Shown one piece after another: positions 33,592 to 44,501 of a stretch of DNA of 64,000 bases. How positions within the stretch are numbered: position 1 is the first letter of the stretch; the number at the start of each line of letters is the position of its first letter. The DNA lies in the NCBI GenBank assembly GCA_049965615.1, contig JBMFWD010000007.1:1-64000 (forward strand), read 5' to 3'. Under the pieces are notes generated by a model. It did no database searches and was not told the DNA's origin. It saw only the letters and a list, made by a program, of their open reading frames with translations. A program made the position numbers and the translations under genes. The stretch comes from Acidobacterium sp049965615. GTDB taxonomy: Bacteria; Acidobacteriota; Terriglobia; Terriglobales; Acidobacteriaceae.

Positions 33592-36054
33592 TCAAAAAAT
33601 CCGCGCGCTCCGCGGTATCCCCGTCGAACCAAACCCGGCCAGCGTAAAGCTGAAAAGCTCTTCCGTATCGTTGCGGATATTCGCCAGCGAAAAGTGCCGC
33701 ACTTCCACCGTAAAGCCACAGCAATTCCAGTTGTACATCGCCTGCACCGCGCTGTACTGCACGTCCCCGCGCTGCAAATCAATCCCTGTCGCCCCGCCCG
33801 CGCTGAACCCGCGCCGAGCCGAGCTCCCATAGATCGCGCTAAGGTTCAGCTGGTTATAAGGCGTCGGCTTGTTCGTCGGATTCGCCGCCGTAGACACGGT
33901 CCCGGGCGGTACTCCGATCACCGTATCCAGATACGCATCGCCCGCCTTCAGCCGATAATTCCCCTTGCGATAATCCGCGTACACGTTGCTCGACGTAATG
34001 TGCCCGGCCTTCGTGTCGTAATCCAAATCCCACTCCGCCGATGCGCCCGAACCCGTATTGACCCGTAGCCGCGAAATCACCGGCGAATAATCCCTCGGAC
34101 TGGTCAAAAAATCCACGCCCGTAAAATCCAGTGTCGCCAGCAGCGGATTCGGCGTGCCCTTCGTCACCGCGCCGCCAAACGTCGAATTAAAGTAGTACTT
34201 CTGCGCCACCCGCAGGCTCATCCAGTCCAGCGTTCCGCCGCCGCATTCCTTCTTCGGCCCCAGCGACGCAGCGCCCTTGCAGCCGTGCGGCTTCCGGTTT
34301 CGCAGATAAAGCCGCTGCGTCAGCCCATACTCCATCTCGTTCGTGTCGCTCGCAATATCCGTATCGTCGAACCGCAGAATCTTCCTGAAGTTGTTGATCC
34401 CCGTCACATACCGGTACCGGATCGACGGCGCGATCGTATGCCGCAAATCCCCGCCGAACATCCGCCTCACCCACGCCGAATCAAAATCCCGTCCCACCAC
34501 CGGCGGCCGAAGCGTAAAGCCCGTCTCCACGTCCATCCGGTTGATCGACTCGCCCCGCAACACAGGAAAATGATTGAGCCCTGTCGCATGCTGGCTCTTG
34601 CCGTACCAGGTGTCCCGAACCGAAAGCTCCGGCCGAAAATTCCATCCGCCCCCATGCAGCGGAACATTCAACCACGGCCGCAGATCCACCCGCGGAATCT
34701 CGGACCCCGTCCGAAACGCAGTCCCGAACGGGTTGTAGTCATACCGCGAAAGCGCCCCAGCCGATGCCGCGTAGCCCCACTCAATCGGAGTCCCGCGCAA
34801 TCGATGATCCTCCGCCGTCAAATCCACCTGCGGCAAGTGCAGAATCCTCACCTCGTTCCCCGTCGGATTCACATTCTGAATGTTCTGGTAACGATTAAAG
34901 TGGATCGCCTCCACAAACCCATCCTGCTCGTGCTCCACGTAAAGCTGCGACTTCACCTCCGAGTTGGTCGCAGCCGTGTAGTTCTGCTCAAACGTCAGCC
35001 GGTACCGGTACGAGCTCAAATACTCTGAGTCAATCACCGCGCGCGTGTACTTCGAAAAGTCATACCGCCCATCGGCAATAAAATCCACTCCGCCCAGGTT
35101 GTTCGTCCCCGTATGCCGGTCCAGCAGACTCCGGAAGCGTATCTGCCCGTAGTTGTCGCCCACACCCCGATACCGGAAGGTCGCAAACGGAGCCCAGCCC
35201 CGCTTCGCGTAATACAGCGAGCCCGCCACCAGGTCCGCACTGCGTCCCAGCGTCACGTAAACCGAATCCCCCACCACCGCGCCATACGTCGAGTTGTTCC
35301 CCGCTACCGGCAGCAGAATCCCGCTCGTCCGCAAATTCCGAATCTCGTGCTTCACATACGGAACCCACAAAATCGGCACGCCAAACAGCCGAAAATTCGC
35401 ATTCGCCGCCGACGCCTTGCCATCGTTCAGCTCAATGTGCCGGGCATAAAAACGCCAGTCCGGCTTCGGCAGCCGGCATGCCGTCATCGTGCCGTCCACC
35501 ACCCGGTAATGCCCCTTGCCAAGCTGCTGCACCTCTTTGCCCGTCACCACGTACGGATTCTGCGAAGTAAACACCGCCTTGTGACCGCTCACCTTGCGCA
35601 CCCCGAGCGTACCCGTCACGTCAAAAAAATCCGCCGTGTTGTTCTTCACGTTCAGCCGCCCATGGTCCGCCAGGATGTGCTCGTCATCCGGCCCGCCATC
35701 CACCATCAGGTGTCCCTGCGCCACCACCTCGCCCGTCGCGCTGTTGTAGGTGGCCTTATCCGCGTGAACAATGTAGTCCCGGTAAAAAAGAACAATGTGA
35801 CCCGTCAGCACATACTCATTCCCATGCGGAACCCGCAGCACCTGCAGCCGCTCGTACTGCATCCGCACCGGCGTACCGGGTAGCGGCTGCGGAACCACTT
35901 GCGCCACGGGCAGGCGCGTCTCCGGCGAGGGAGCCTCGGGCAGCGTCGTCGCTGCTTCTTTCGCGGGGGGTAGCTGAGTGGTTACCACCTGCGCGAGAAG
36001 CTGCGGATGACACACGGTAAGCAGCGTGATAAACCAAAACCAGCGGAGTTTCAT
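33592..36054 (-). CDS. lptD: LPS-assembly protein LptD
   Basis: The approximately 820-residue outer-membrane protein has a signal peptide (MKLRWFWFITLL to about AQ), an N-terminal beta-jellyroll OstA/LptD domain (about 75-210: NEYVLTGHIVLFYRDYIVHADKATYN) and a large C-terminal barrel ending in Phe. With LptE it inserts lipopolysaccharide into the outer leaflet. A Cys pair typical of LptD disulfides is only partly evident (Cys in TACRL, in KPHGCKG and in NCCGF). I used the Met at 36054, which gives a clean signal peptide; Met at 36075 is an alternative, and the longer open frame upstream to 36210 lacks start signals. It converges on the aldo/keto reductase gene. Confidence 0.9.
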   Translation of the reverse strand: MKLRWFWFITLLTVCHPQLLAQVVTTQLPPAKEAATTLPEAPSPETRLPVAQVVPQPLPGTPVRMQYERLQVLRVPHGNEYVLTGHIVLFYRDYIVHADKATYNSATGEVVAQGHLMVDGGPDDEHILADHGRLNVKNNTADFFDVTGTLGVRKVSGHKAVFTSQNPYVVTGKEVQQLGKGHYRVVDGTMTACRLPKPDWRFYARHIELNDGKASAANANFRLFGVPILWVPYVKHEIRNLRTSGILLPVAGNNSTYGAVVGDSVYVTLGRSADLVAGSLYYAKRGWAPFATFRYRGVGDNYGQIRFRSLLDRHTGTNNLGGVDFIADGRYDFSKYTRAVIDSEYLSSYRYRLTFEQNYTAATNSEVKSQLYVEHEQDGFVEAIHFNRYQNIQNVNPTGNEVRILHLPQVDLTAEDHRLRGTPIEWGYAASAGALSRYDYNPFGTAFRTGSEIPRVDLRPWLNVPLHGGGWNFRPELSVRDTWYGKSQHATGLNHFPVLRGESINRMDVETGFTLRPPVVGRDFDSAWVRRMFGGDLRHTIAPSIRYRYVTGINNFRKILRFDDTDIASDTNEMEYGLTQRLYLRNRKPHGCKGAASLGPKKECGGGTLDWMSLRVAQKYYFNSTFGGAVTKGTPNPLLATLDFTGVDFLTSPRDYSPVISRLRVNTGSGASAEWDLDYDTKAGHITSSNVYADYRKGNYRLKAGDAYLDTVIGVPPGTVSTAANPTNKPTPYNQLNLSAIYGSSARRGFSAGGATGIDLQRGDVQYSAVQAMYNWNCCGFTVEVRHFSLANIRNDTEELFSFTLAGFGSTGIPRSARIF

Positions 36055-36290
36055 CGCGGGAACAAAGTTCAGCATAGCAAAGCAAGTGCGCTCTTTCCGA
36101 ACCGCGAAAACACCGCCGCTCTGGTGATTGAAGTGTCGACCCTGCTCTCGCGCGTGAATCTTCCACGCGAACGCAGATGTACATCTCTGGTGACTTCCCG
36201 CCCTCTCCATTTAGTTCGATCATTGGCTTAACACGTTCTGGCCACGCACTACATTTCGTGCAGGACCCGAACGGGAGGTATGAGGAAACC

Positions 36291-37712
36291 TTGAGTACAT
36301 CGCAGAGTCTGCCTGCCTGGAAAGAAGAAGTCGCCGCCAAGCTCACCGAGCACCGCTCGCGCCGTAAACTGTCGCCCGAACTCCAGGGCCGTCTCGCCGA
36401 ACTGGAACCATCCTTCTCGTCAGCCCAGCGCCAGCCCGCGGCCAGCCGCATCGCGGCGCGCGTCGCAGAGCGCTACTCCAAGGCCCCCAGCTACCGCGAA
36501 ATGCTCGAGCAGGAAGCCGCCCAGGCCCCCGCCCGACTCGTCACTCGCGCTGCCGAAGCGCCCGCGCAGCACGCCGCTCAGCCAGACCCGGAACCCAGCC
36601 TCTTTGAGGCATCCCCGGCACCAGCCGCCGAGTCCATCGCTGAACCCGCCGCAGCCGAGCCCCGCGCCCGAGTCACCCGCTGGGCAGAATTCGAGCCCTC
36701 CCCCGTTCCTGAATTCTTCTCCGGCCCCGTCGCGGCTCCGCAAGAAGCCGAGATCGCTCCCGAAATCACGGCGCAACCACATCCCTCCCCCATCCCACCT
36801 GCTCCGGAAGCCTACGCCATCGCTCCAACGCTATTTGCCGAACCGGAACCCATAGTAGAAGCTCCAGTCGAGCCGGAACCCGAAGAAGACCCCACTCTCT
36901 CCCTGCTCGCCGAGCTGGCAAGCCAGCCCCTGGAACCCACGCAACCCCTCCCGGCCCGCATCATCGAGTTTCCCCGCGAGCTCGTCGCGCCCCGCAAGGC
37001 GCGTCCCCGTCAGGAACGTGGACCTGAATACGAAACCGAGGAGCAACTGTCCCAGCTACGCATCTTTGAGGCAGAACCAGCCGCCGCAGCCACCGTCACC
37101 GCGCCGGAACAGCAACCCCAAACCACCCCGGACGTCGACCCTACCCCCGCGGTCAAAACCCAAATCGCACCGCCACCCTCCGCGCCCGACCGGAACGCCA
37201 TCCGCCTTGACGAAGAGCCCGCCACTGCGCCCGCATCCTTCCTCGACGCAATCGAAGTTGCTCCGGAAGCGTCATCGCTGCTCCTCGATCCTCCCATCTA
37301 CACCGCCAACCTCGAGGATCGCCTCATGGCCGGCATCGTGGACATCTGTCTCGTCGGCGCAGGCTTCCTCATGTTCGTCGCTGCCTTTGCCGCCTGCACG
37401 CCCCACATTCCCACCGGCAAGATCGCCCTCATCGGCGCATCCGGCGCGCTGCTCGCTCTTTTTGTTGTCTACCAATACCTCTTCCTCAACTTTGGCGAAG
37501 CCACACCCGGCATGCGCTATGCCAAAATCGCCCTCTGCACCTTCGACGACGAAAACCCCACACGCCAGGCCATGCGCTCCCGCATCGGATTCCTCCTGCT
37601 CTCCGCCCTCCCCCTCGGTCTCGGCTTCCTCTGGTCGCTCTTTGACGAAGAACGCCTCGGCTGGCACGACCGCATCACGCGAACCTACCAGCGCAGCTAC
37701 CGCGAAGAATAA
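36291..37712 (+). CDS. RDD family membrane protein with long Pro/Ala-rich N-terminus
   Basis: The 473-residue protein has a charged N-terminal helix (LPAWKEEVAAKLTEHRSRRK), about 270 residues rich in Pro, Ala and Glu that look disordered, and a C-terminal RDD domain with three membrane helices (about 330-465: NLEDRLMAGIVDICLVG, GEATPGMRYAKI, GWHDRITRTY). TTG at 36291 after GAGGAAACC is the best start; an ATG at 36177 is in frame but has no ribosome site. RDD proteins are of mostly unknown role, some being Na+/H+ antiporter-like. It is followed by an OPT transporter gene. Confidence 0.85.
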   Translation: MSTSQSLPAWKEEVAAKLTEHRSRRKLSPELQGRLAELEPSFSSAQRQPAASRIAARVAERYSKAPSYREMLEQEAAQAPARLVTRAAEAPAQHAAQPDPEPSLFEASPAPAAESIAEPAAAEPRARVTRWAEFEPSPVPEFFSGPVAAPQEAEIAPEITAQPHPSPIPPAPEAYAIAPTLFAEPEPIVEAPVEPEPEEDPTLSLLAELASQPLEPTQPLPARIIEFPRELVAPRKARPRQERGPEYETEEQLSQLRIFEAEPAAAATVTAPEQQPQTTPDVDPTPAVKTQIAPPPSAPDRNAIRLDEEPATAPASFLDAIEVAPEASSLLLDPPIYTANLEDRLMAGIVDICLVGAGFLMFVAAFAACTPHIPTGKIALIGASGALLALFVVYQYLFLNFGEATPGMRYAKIALCTFDDENPTRQAMRSRIGFLLLSALPLGLGFLWSLFDEERLGWHDRITRTYQRSYREE

Positions 37713-37878
37713 TTTCCATAACCAAACCCCTCACATTCTCCGGGCCCGCTCACAAGCGGGCCCATTTTCTTTGCTCACCACCACCCCGACTCCGCCTTTC
37801 TTTGGTTCCCATCCCCTGCAACGGCTGGTAAACTCCCCCTTTCCAGCTTTTACTCGAGAGCAACGCGGAGGCCCAGCC

Positions 37879-40107
<2,229 letters not shown>

Positions 40108-40157
40108 GTCAGGCCACCCATCCCGGCGGCCCGTTCCTCTCTTCCTGTAAACAAAAA

Positions 40158-40184
40158 AAGCGTGAGCCGCAAAGGCTCACGCTT
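40158..40184. terminator. Rho-independent terminator of the rpsF-rpsR-rplI operon
   Basis: AAGCGTGAGCC (40158-40168) pairs perfectly with GGCTCACGCTT (40174-40184) around GCAAA. On the minus strand it is followed by a run of seven T's, so it ends the ribosomal-protein operon; on the plus strand it may also stop the OPT transcript. Confidence 0.92.
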
Positions 40185-40225
40185 CTTCCATACATCCGTT
40201 CTCCCGGGCTCACCGGAAAAACCAC

Positions 40226-40690
40226 TTACCCGGCGGCAACTTCCTCGCCTTCGCCCTTCACCGTCACCTTCACGTGCGCCGTCACTTCGCGGTGCAGCTT
40301 CACCGGTACGTGGAACTCGCCCGTCTGCTTCAGCGGCTCGTCGAGGTGAATCTTCCGGCGATCGATCTGGAAGCCCTTGTCCTCAAGCTGCTTCGCAATG
40401 TCCGACGACGTCACCGAACCGAACAGATGCTCGTGGTCGCCCACCTTGCGCTCGAAGACCAGCGAAATCGCATCCAGCTGCGTCACCAGCTGCGCCGCCT
40501 CTTCCTTTTCCTTCGCCGACTTGCGAACCGCCGACGCCTTCATCTGCTCGATCACTGCCTTGTTGGCTGCCGTCGCCTCAATCGCAAGCTTCTTCGGCAG
40601 CAGATAGTTCCGCCCGTACCCATCGGCAACCTTCACCGTGTCGCCGCGATGGCCGAGCTTCTCGACATCTTCCTTCAAAATGACTTCCAT
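40226..40690 (-). CDS. rplI: Ribosomal protein bL9
   Basis: The 154-residue protein begins MEVILKEDVEKLGHRGD and contains the bL9 signature VADGYGRNYLLPKKLAIEAT, followed by the long connecting helix and the C-terminal RNA-binding domain. The open frame extends 15 codons upstream, but the conserved N-terminus fixes the start at 40690. It is the last gene of the rpsF-rpsR-rplI operon. Confidence 0.97.
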   Translation of the reverse strand: MEVILKEDVEKLGHRGDTVKVADGYGRNYLLPKKLAIEATAANKAVIEQMKASAVRKSAKEKEEAAQLVTQLDAISLVFERKVGDHEHLFGSVTSSDIAKQLEDKGFQIDRRKIHLDEPLKQTGEFHVPVKLHREVTAHVKVTVKGEGEEVAAG

Positions 40691-40762
40691 CTCTCTTCTC
40701 CAGTCTTCACGCGCCGCCGCGGCACTCGGCCGCACCTATCCCGGCGCTCCTTCGCTCGATTC

Positions 40763-41089
40763 CTAGTAGCGCGCCGCAAATGGCAGCAAAGCAATATTCC
40801 GCGCCTGCTTGATCGCGCGCGTCAGCCTGCGCTGATGCGTCGTGCAGACGCCCGTCAAACGGCGAGGCACAATCTTGCCGCGCTCGGCTACAAACTGCTG
40901 CAGCAGACGCACGTCGCGATACGAAATTGCGTCAATCTTTTCCGTACAGAACTTGCAAACCTTCTTCCGGCGGAAAAACTTCCGGCCGCCGCCGCCACTG
41001 GGCCGCGATCCGCCCGAAGGCCGCCCGCCACCATGTCCTGATCCGGATGCGCCGCTCTCCGGCGCGCGTTGCGTCGTCTCTTCACTCAT
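40763..41089 (-). CDS. rpsR: Ribosomal protein bS18 with Gly-rich N-terminal extension
   Basis: The 108-residue protein has the bS18 core (about 40-105: RKKVCKFCTEKIDAISYRD, then PRRLTGVCTTHQRRL). Two CxxC-like cysteines indicate the zinc-containing (C+) form, with the extra Cys in GVC. Residues 1-38 are a Gly/Ser/Arg-rich extension longer than in E. coli (75 residues in all). The start is the Met of SEETTQR. It is 73 bp downstream of rpsF's partner gap and 72 bp upstream of rplI. Confidence 0.96.
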   Translation of the reverse strand: MSEETTQRAPESGASGSGHGGGRPSGGSRPSGGGGRKFFRRKKVCKFCTEKIDAISYRDVRLLQQFVAERGKIVPRRLTGVCTTHQRRLTRAIKQARNIALLPFAARY

Positions 41090-41175
41090 TGCTCTTATCC
41101 TTCTCCGCTGCTCCATCGCAGCAGGTCAATAATCTCTGTTCCTGCGAGCCCTTGCGGACCGCCATCCATTGCAGG

Positions 41176-41610
41176 CTAAGCCTTGGCTTCTTCCGTCTCA
41201 GGCTCGGCGGCTTCCGCCACTTCCGCGCTCTCGGTCGCCTCGGCAACCTCTGCCGCTGGCTGGTCGCTCTTCTTCTGGCGCGTTGCGCGAATCGCCTTCA
41301 GCTTCTCAATCCGCTTGGTCTCTTCGTCCATGCGCACTGTGATGAACTTGATCACAGGCTCGGTCACGCGCAGGCGGCGCTCCAGTTCCGCAACCAGCGC
41401 ACCATCAGCGTCAATCGTCATCAGCACATACTGGCCTTCGCTGAACTTCCGCACCAGGTACGCCAGCTTCCGGCGGCCCATCTTCTCCGTCGACCGCACC
41501 GTGCCGCCGCCGTTCGTCACCGTATGCTCAAAACCGGCGATCAGCTTATCCAACTCTTCGTCCGCAATATCCGGACGAACGATGAACATCACTTCGTAAA
41601 AACGTCCCAT
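41176..41610 (-). CDS. rpsF: Ribosomal protein bS6 with acidic C-terminal tail
   Basis: The 144-residue protein has the ferredoxin-like bS6 core (YEVMFIVRPD at the N-terminus and KFITVRMDEETKRIEKLKAIR). An Ala/Glu-rich tail of about 30 residues follows, reminiscent of the polyglutamate-modified tail of E. coli S6. It binds bS18 on the 30S platform. First gene of its operon on this strand, 61 bp after pth. Confidence 0.97.
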   Translation of the reverse strand: MGRFYEVMFIVRPDIADEELDKLIAGFEHTVTNGGGTVRSTEKMGRRKLAYLVRKFSEGQYVLMTIDADGALVAELERRLRVTEPVIKFITVRMDEETKRIEKLKAIRATRQKKSDQPAAEVAEATESAEVAEAAEPETEEAKA

Positions 41611-41671
41611 CTGTTTCTCTTTTCCTCGGGAAGCCGGCAGCCTTGCAGCGTCTGCCTCCCGTAAATTTCAG

Positions 41672-42277
41672 CTACTCCGTCGAGCCGTTTGGCTCCCTGC
41701 GGTTGAACTCATTCATGGCGGCGCCAACTCCGCGCGCCACCACCATCTCCACTGCCTTCACCGTCCGTTCCAGCGCTTCGCCCAACACACTCATATCGGC
41801 CTTGCGCAACGGTGTCAGCAGGTAATCCTTCCCCCTGCGAAATGCATCCTCGCCTCCCGCAGGTCCTACTCCTATCCGGATGCGCGCCCAGTCGCTCGTT
41901 CCCAGCGACCCTGTTATCGATCGCGCTCCGTTATGTCCCGCCGGGCTGCCGCGTTCCTTCACGCGGACTGCCCCCAGTGGCAAATCCAGTTCGTCATACA
42001 ACACCAGCAGGTCTTTCAGAGGATCGGCGTCAAACTCCTTCACCAGCGCCGTCACTGCCAGCCCGCTCAGGTTCATGTACGTCTCCGGCTTCGCAAGAAT
42101 CACTTCCCGCCCCGCGATTTGCGCCTTGCCGGTCAGTGAGCGGCAGCGCCGGTTACCCACCGTCGCTCCATACTCATCTGCCAGTGCGTCAATCGCGAGA
42201 AAGCCGGCATTGTGCGGCGTGAACTGGTACTCGATCCCGGGATTCCCAAGCCCGACCACCAGCAACACGCCCGCCAC
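41672..42277 (-). CDS. pth: Peptidyl-tRNA hydrolase
   Basis: The 201-residue enzyme releases tRNA from stalled peptidyl-tRNA. The N-terminal LVVGLGNPG signature, catalytic His22 in TPHNAGF, ETYMNLSG and HNGARSI motifs are intact. It starts at GTG directly after the TAA of rplY (no gap), so translation is probably coupled. The order prs-rplY-pth is common in bacteria. Confidence 0.96.
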   Translation of the reverse strand: MAGVLLVVGLGNPGIEYQFTPHNAGFLAIDALADEYGATVGNRRCRSLTGKAQIAGREVILAKPETYMNLSGLAVTALVKEFDADPLKDLLVLYDELDLPLGAVRVKERGSPAGHNGARSITGSLGTSDWARIRIGVGPAGGEDAFRRGKDYLLTPLRKADMSVLGEALERTVKAVEMVVARGVGAAMNEFNRREPNGSTE

Positions 42278-42955
42278 TTACTTCTTGGCCTCGACCGCAG
42301 CCTCGGTCTTGCCCTTCTTCGCCACTTCCGGCTCGGTCGAAACTCCGGCCGGCGCCAGCGCATCCTCGGCTGAAACCGCCGCTTCTTCCTTCACGGAAAC
42401 CACGTGCGCCACCGTGTTCGAAGCGTCGGTAATAAACTTCAGCTTGCCGCCGTGCGGCAGGTCTTCCACGCGCAGCACGGTGCCAAACACCAACTCCGAA
42501 ACATCCACATCAATGTGCGACGGAATATCCCCGGGCAGGCACTCCACTTCCACTTCACGCAGCACCTGGTCCAGAATGCCGCCCTGCACCTTCACGCCGG
42601 CGGCCGTTCCGGTCAGCATGATCGGCACAGAAACCCGGATCGCCTTGTCCATCGCGATCCGCTTCAAATCAATGTGGATCAGGTTGCCCTTGATCGGCTC
42701 ATACTGCCAGTCCACAATCATGGCCTTGTTCCTGGCATCCGCACCCGCAATCTCCAGGTCGAAAATCGTGTTATGACCCGCTTCCGAGTGCAGAATCCGG
42801 GTAATCTGCTTCGGATCCAGCTCAATCGCCTGCGGCGGCTGCGCCGCACCATAAACCACTGCCGGAATCCGTCCCTTCGCGCGCACGCGACGGGCTGCAT
42901 TCTTGTTGAACTTGCCCTCGCGGGGCGTTGCCTGCACTACTTCCTGACTGATCAT
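42278..42955 (-). CDS. rplY: Ribosomal protein bL25 (Ctc type)
   Basis: The 225-residue protein has the 5S rRNA-binding domain (residues about 1-95, AARRVRAKGRIPAVVYG) and a C-terminal TL5 beta-domain (about 100-190, LREVEVECLPGDIPSHIDVD) found in the general-stress Ctc variant. A Lys/Glu/Ala-rich tail follows. The gene lies between prs and pth. Confidence 0.96.
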   Translation of the reverse strand: MISQEVVQATPREGKFNKNAARRVRAKGRIPAVVYGAAQPPQAIELDPKQITRILHSEAGHNTIFDLEIAGADARNKAMIVDWQYEPIKGNLIHIDLKRIAMDKAIRVSVPIMLTGTAAGVKVQGGILDQVLREVEVECLPGDIPSHIDVDVSELVFGTVLRVEDLPHGGKLKFITDASNTVAHVVSVKEEAAVSAEDALAPAGVSTEPEVAKKGKTEAAVEAKK

Positions 42956-43055
42956 CGTTTTATCCTTTCGGGCACGGCTTCGACCGCTCCCTTTCCTTTG
43001 AGTCCCCAGTTACCGGTTGACAGCGAAGACATACTCCGAACTGAAAACTGACAAC

Positions 43056-44111
43056 TTAGTTAAACAACGAGCTCACGCTCGACTCCATGTGAATGTTCTC
43101 AATCGTCGCGGCCAGCAAACCCGCAATCGATCGAACGTTAATCCGCTCTACCTTCTGCGCCTCTTCCGTCAGCGGAATCGAATCCGTGACTACCAGCTCT
43201 TCCAGCCGCGAATTCGCAATCCGCTCAATCGCCGGACCGGAAAGCACCGCGTGCGAAGCGCAAGCGTATACCTTCGTCGCGCCCTCGTTCAGCAGCGCGT
43301 CTACCGTCTTCACCAGCGTCCCTGCCGTGTCCACAATATCGTCCACAATCAGGCAGGTCCGCCCTTTCACGTCACCGATCACGTTCATCACTTCGGTCAC
43401 GTTAATATCTGTGCGCCGCTTGTCCACAATCGCCAGCGGAGCGCCAACCTTCTGCGCAAAAAACCGCGCCCGTTCCACGCCGCCTGCGTCCGGCGACACA
43501 ACCGTCAAATTCTCCAGCCCCAGCTCCCGGAAGTAGCTCACCATCACCGGGCTCGCGAACATATGATCCACCGGGATATTGAAGAATCCCTGGATCTGCG
43601 CCGCGTGCAGGTCCATGAACAGCGCCCTGTTCGCTCCTGCCGTCGTAATCAAATCCGCCACCAGCTTCGACGAAATCGCCACGCGAGGCCGGTCTTTCCT
43701 GTCCTGCCGCGCATAACCGTAGTACGGAACCACTACCGTGATGCGCCCTGCCGATGCGCGCTTCAGCGCGTCAATCATGATCAGCAGTTCCACCAGGTGC
43801 TCGTCTACCGGCTTGCACGTCGGCTGCACCACAAACACATCCGCGCCGCGCACATTCTCCAGCAGCTGGAAGTAAATCTCACCATCCGCGAAACGCTGCA
43901 TCTTCGTCTCGCCCAGCGAAACTCCAAGATGCTCGCAGACCTTCTCAGCCAAAGCCTTATTCGCGGAACCGGCAAAAATCTTGAACTGACGGCCCTCGCT
44001 CAAATGCCGCCCCCGCCGCCGTTCCGTCGCCGTGCTGACCTTCTGCTTTGCCCTGCCCGCCTCAGCGGACTCGTTCTCAACTGCCACTGCTTCCGTCGTA
44101 TCCGTCTTCAC
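43056..44111 (-). CDS. prs: Ribose-phosphate pyrophosphokinase with N-terminal extension
   Basis: The approximately 351-residue enzyme makes PRPP from ribose 5-phosphate and ATP. Conserved elements are FKIFAGSANKALAEKV, FADGEIYFQ, the flexible-loop RQDRKDRPR, the Mg2+/phosphate DLHAAQIQGFF, and the PRPP-binding VDDIVDTAGTL. GTG at 44111 follows GGGAGG (5-base spacing). Before the usual start of Prs there are about 40 additional residues, rich in Glu/Thr/Lys/Arg, likely disordered. Downstream on the same strand is rplY. Confidence 0.96.
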   Translation of the reverse strand: MKTDTTEAVAVENESAEAGRAKQKVSTATERRRGRHLSEGRQFKIFAGSANKALAEKVCEHLGVSLGETKMQRFADGEIYFQLLENVRGADVFVVQPTCKPVDEHLVELLIMIDALKRASAGRITVVVPYYGYARQDRKDRPRVAISSKLVADLITTAGANRALFMDLHAAQIQGFFNIPVDHMFASPVMVSYFRELGLENLTVVSPDAGGVERARFFAQKVGAPLAIVDKRRTDINVTEVMNVIGDVKGRTCLIVDDIVDTAGTLVKTVDALLNEGATKVYACASHAVLSGPAIERIANSRLEELVVTDSIPLTEEAQKVERINVRSIAGLLAATIENIHMESSVSSLFN

Positions 44112-44242
44112 AAGATCCTCCCAAGCTGGTTTGCGTTGGTGTCCTGATATTTCCGGCAACTTGCCACCGGGGCCTCGGCAAAGCGAGCGCAACGTTACTG
44201 CTCTTCCCGCTCATACCGCACTGCTGATCCACTACAAAACTT

Positions 44243-44316
44243 TGGCTGGGCGACTAGGATTCGAACCTAGACAAAGTGCTCCAAAGGCACTTGACCTACC
44301 ATTAGTCGATCGCCCA
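44243..44316 (-). tRNA. tRNA-Gln (anticodon UUG)
   Basis: Read on the minus strand, the 74-base gene folds as a cloverleaf. The acceptor stem TGGGCGA pairs with TCGCCCA, a G discriminator and an encoded CCA follow (44243-44245). The anticodon stem-loop has loop CTTTGGA, giving UUG, and the T loop is GGTTCGAATCC. It lies between ispE and prs, all on the minus strand, as in many bacteria. Confidence 0.95.
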
Positions 44317-44346
44317 ACAAACAAACTTCCAAACCCGGAATCAACC

Positions 44347-44465
44347 GGGTGCCCCATGTCCACGAAGGGGACGCGGGAATCGGCGCAACGCGCCGACCTT
44401 GCCGACTGCCCACCCCAGCAGGGTGCCCCATTCATCGCAGCCGTATCGCGATGAGTGGGGTCCGA
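44347..44465. repeat. GGGTGCCC intergenic repeats, copies 1 and 2
   Basis: Two units start with GGGTGCCCCA at 44347 and 44421. The second forms a 13-bp near-perfect hairpin (CCCCATTCATCGC with GCGATGAGTGGGG, one G-T pair). They lie between the tRNA and ispE. Confidence 0.75.
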
Positions 44466-44501
44466 AAACAATTAGACCAACTGACAACTAGGGACGAACT
44501 A

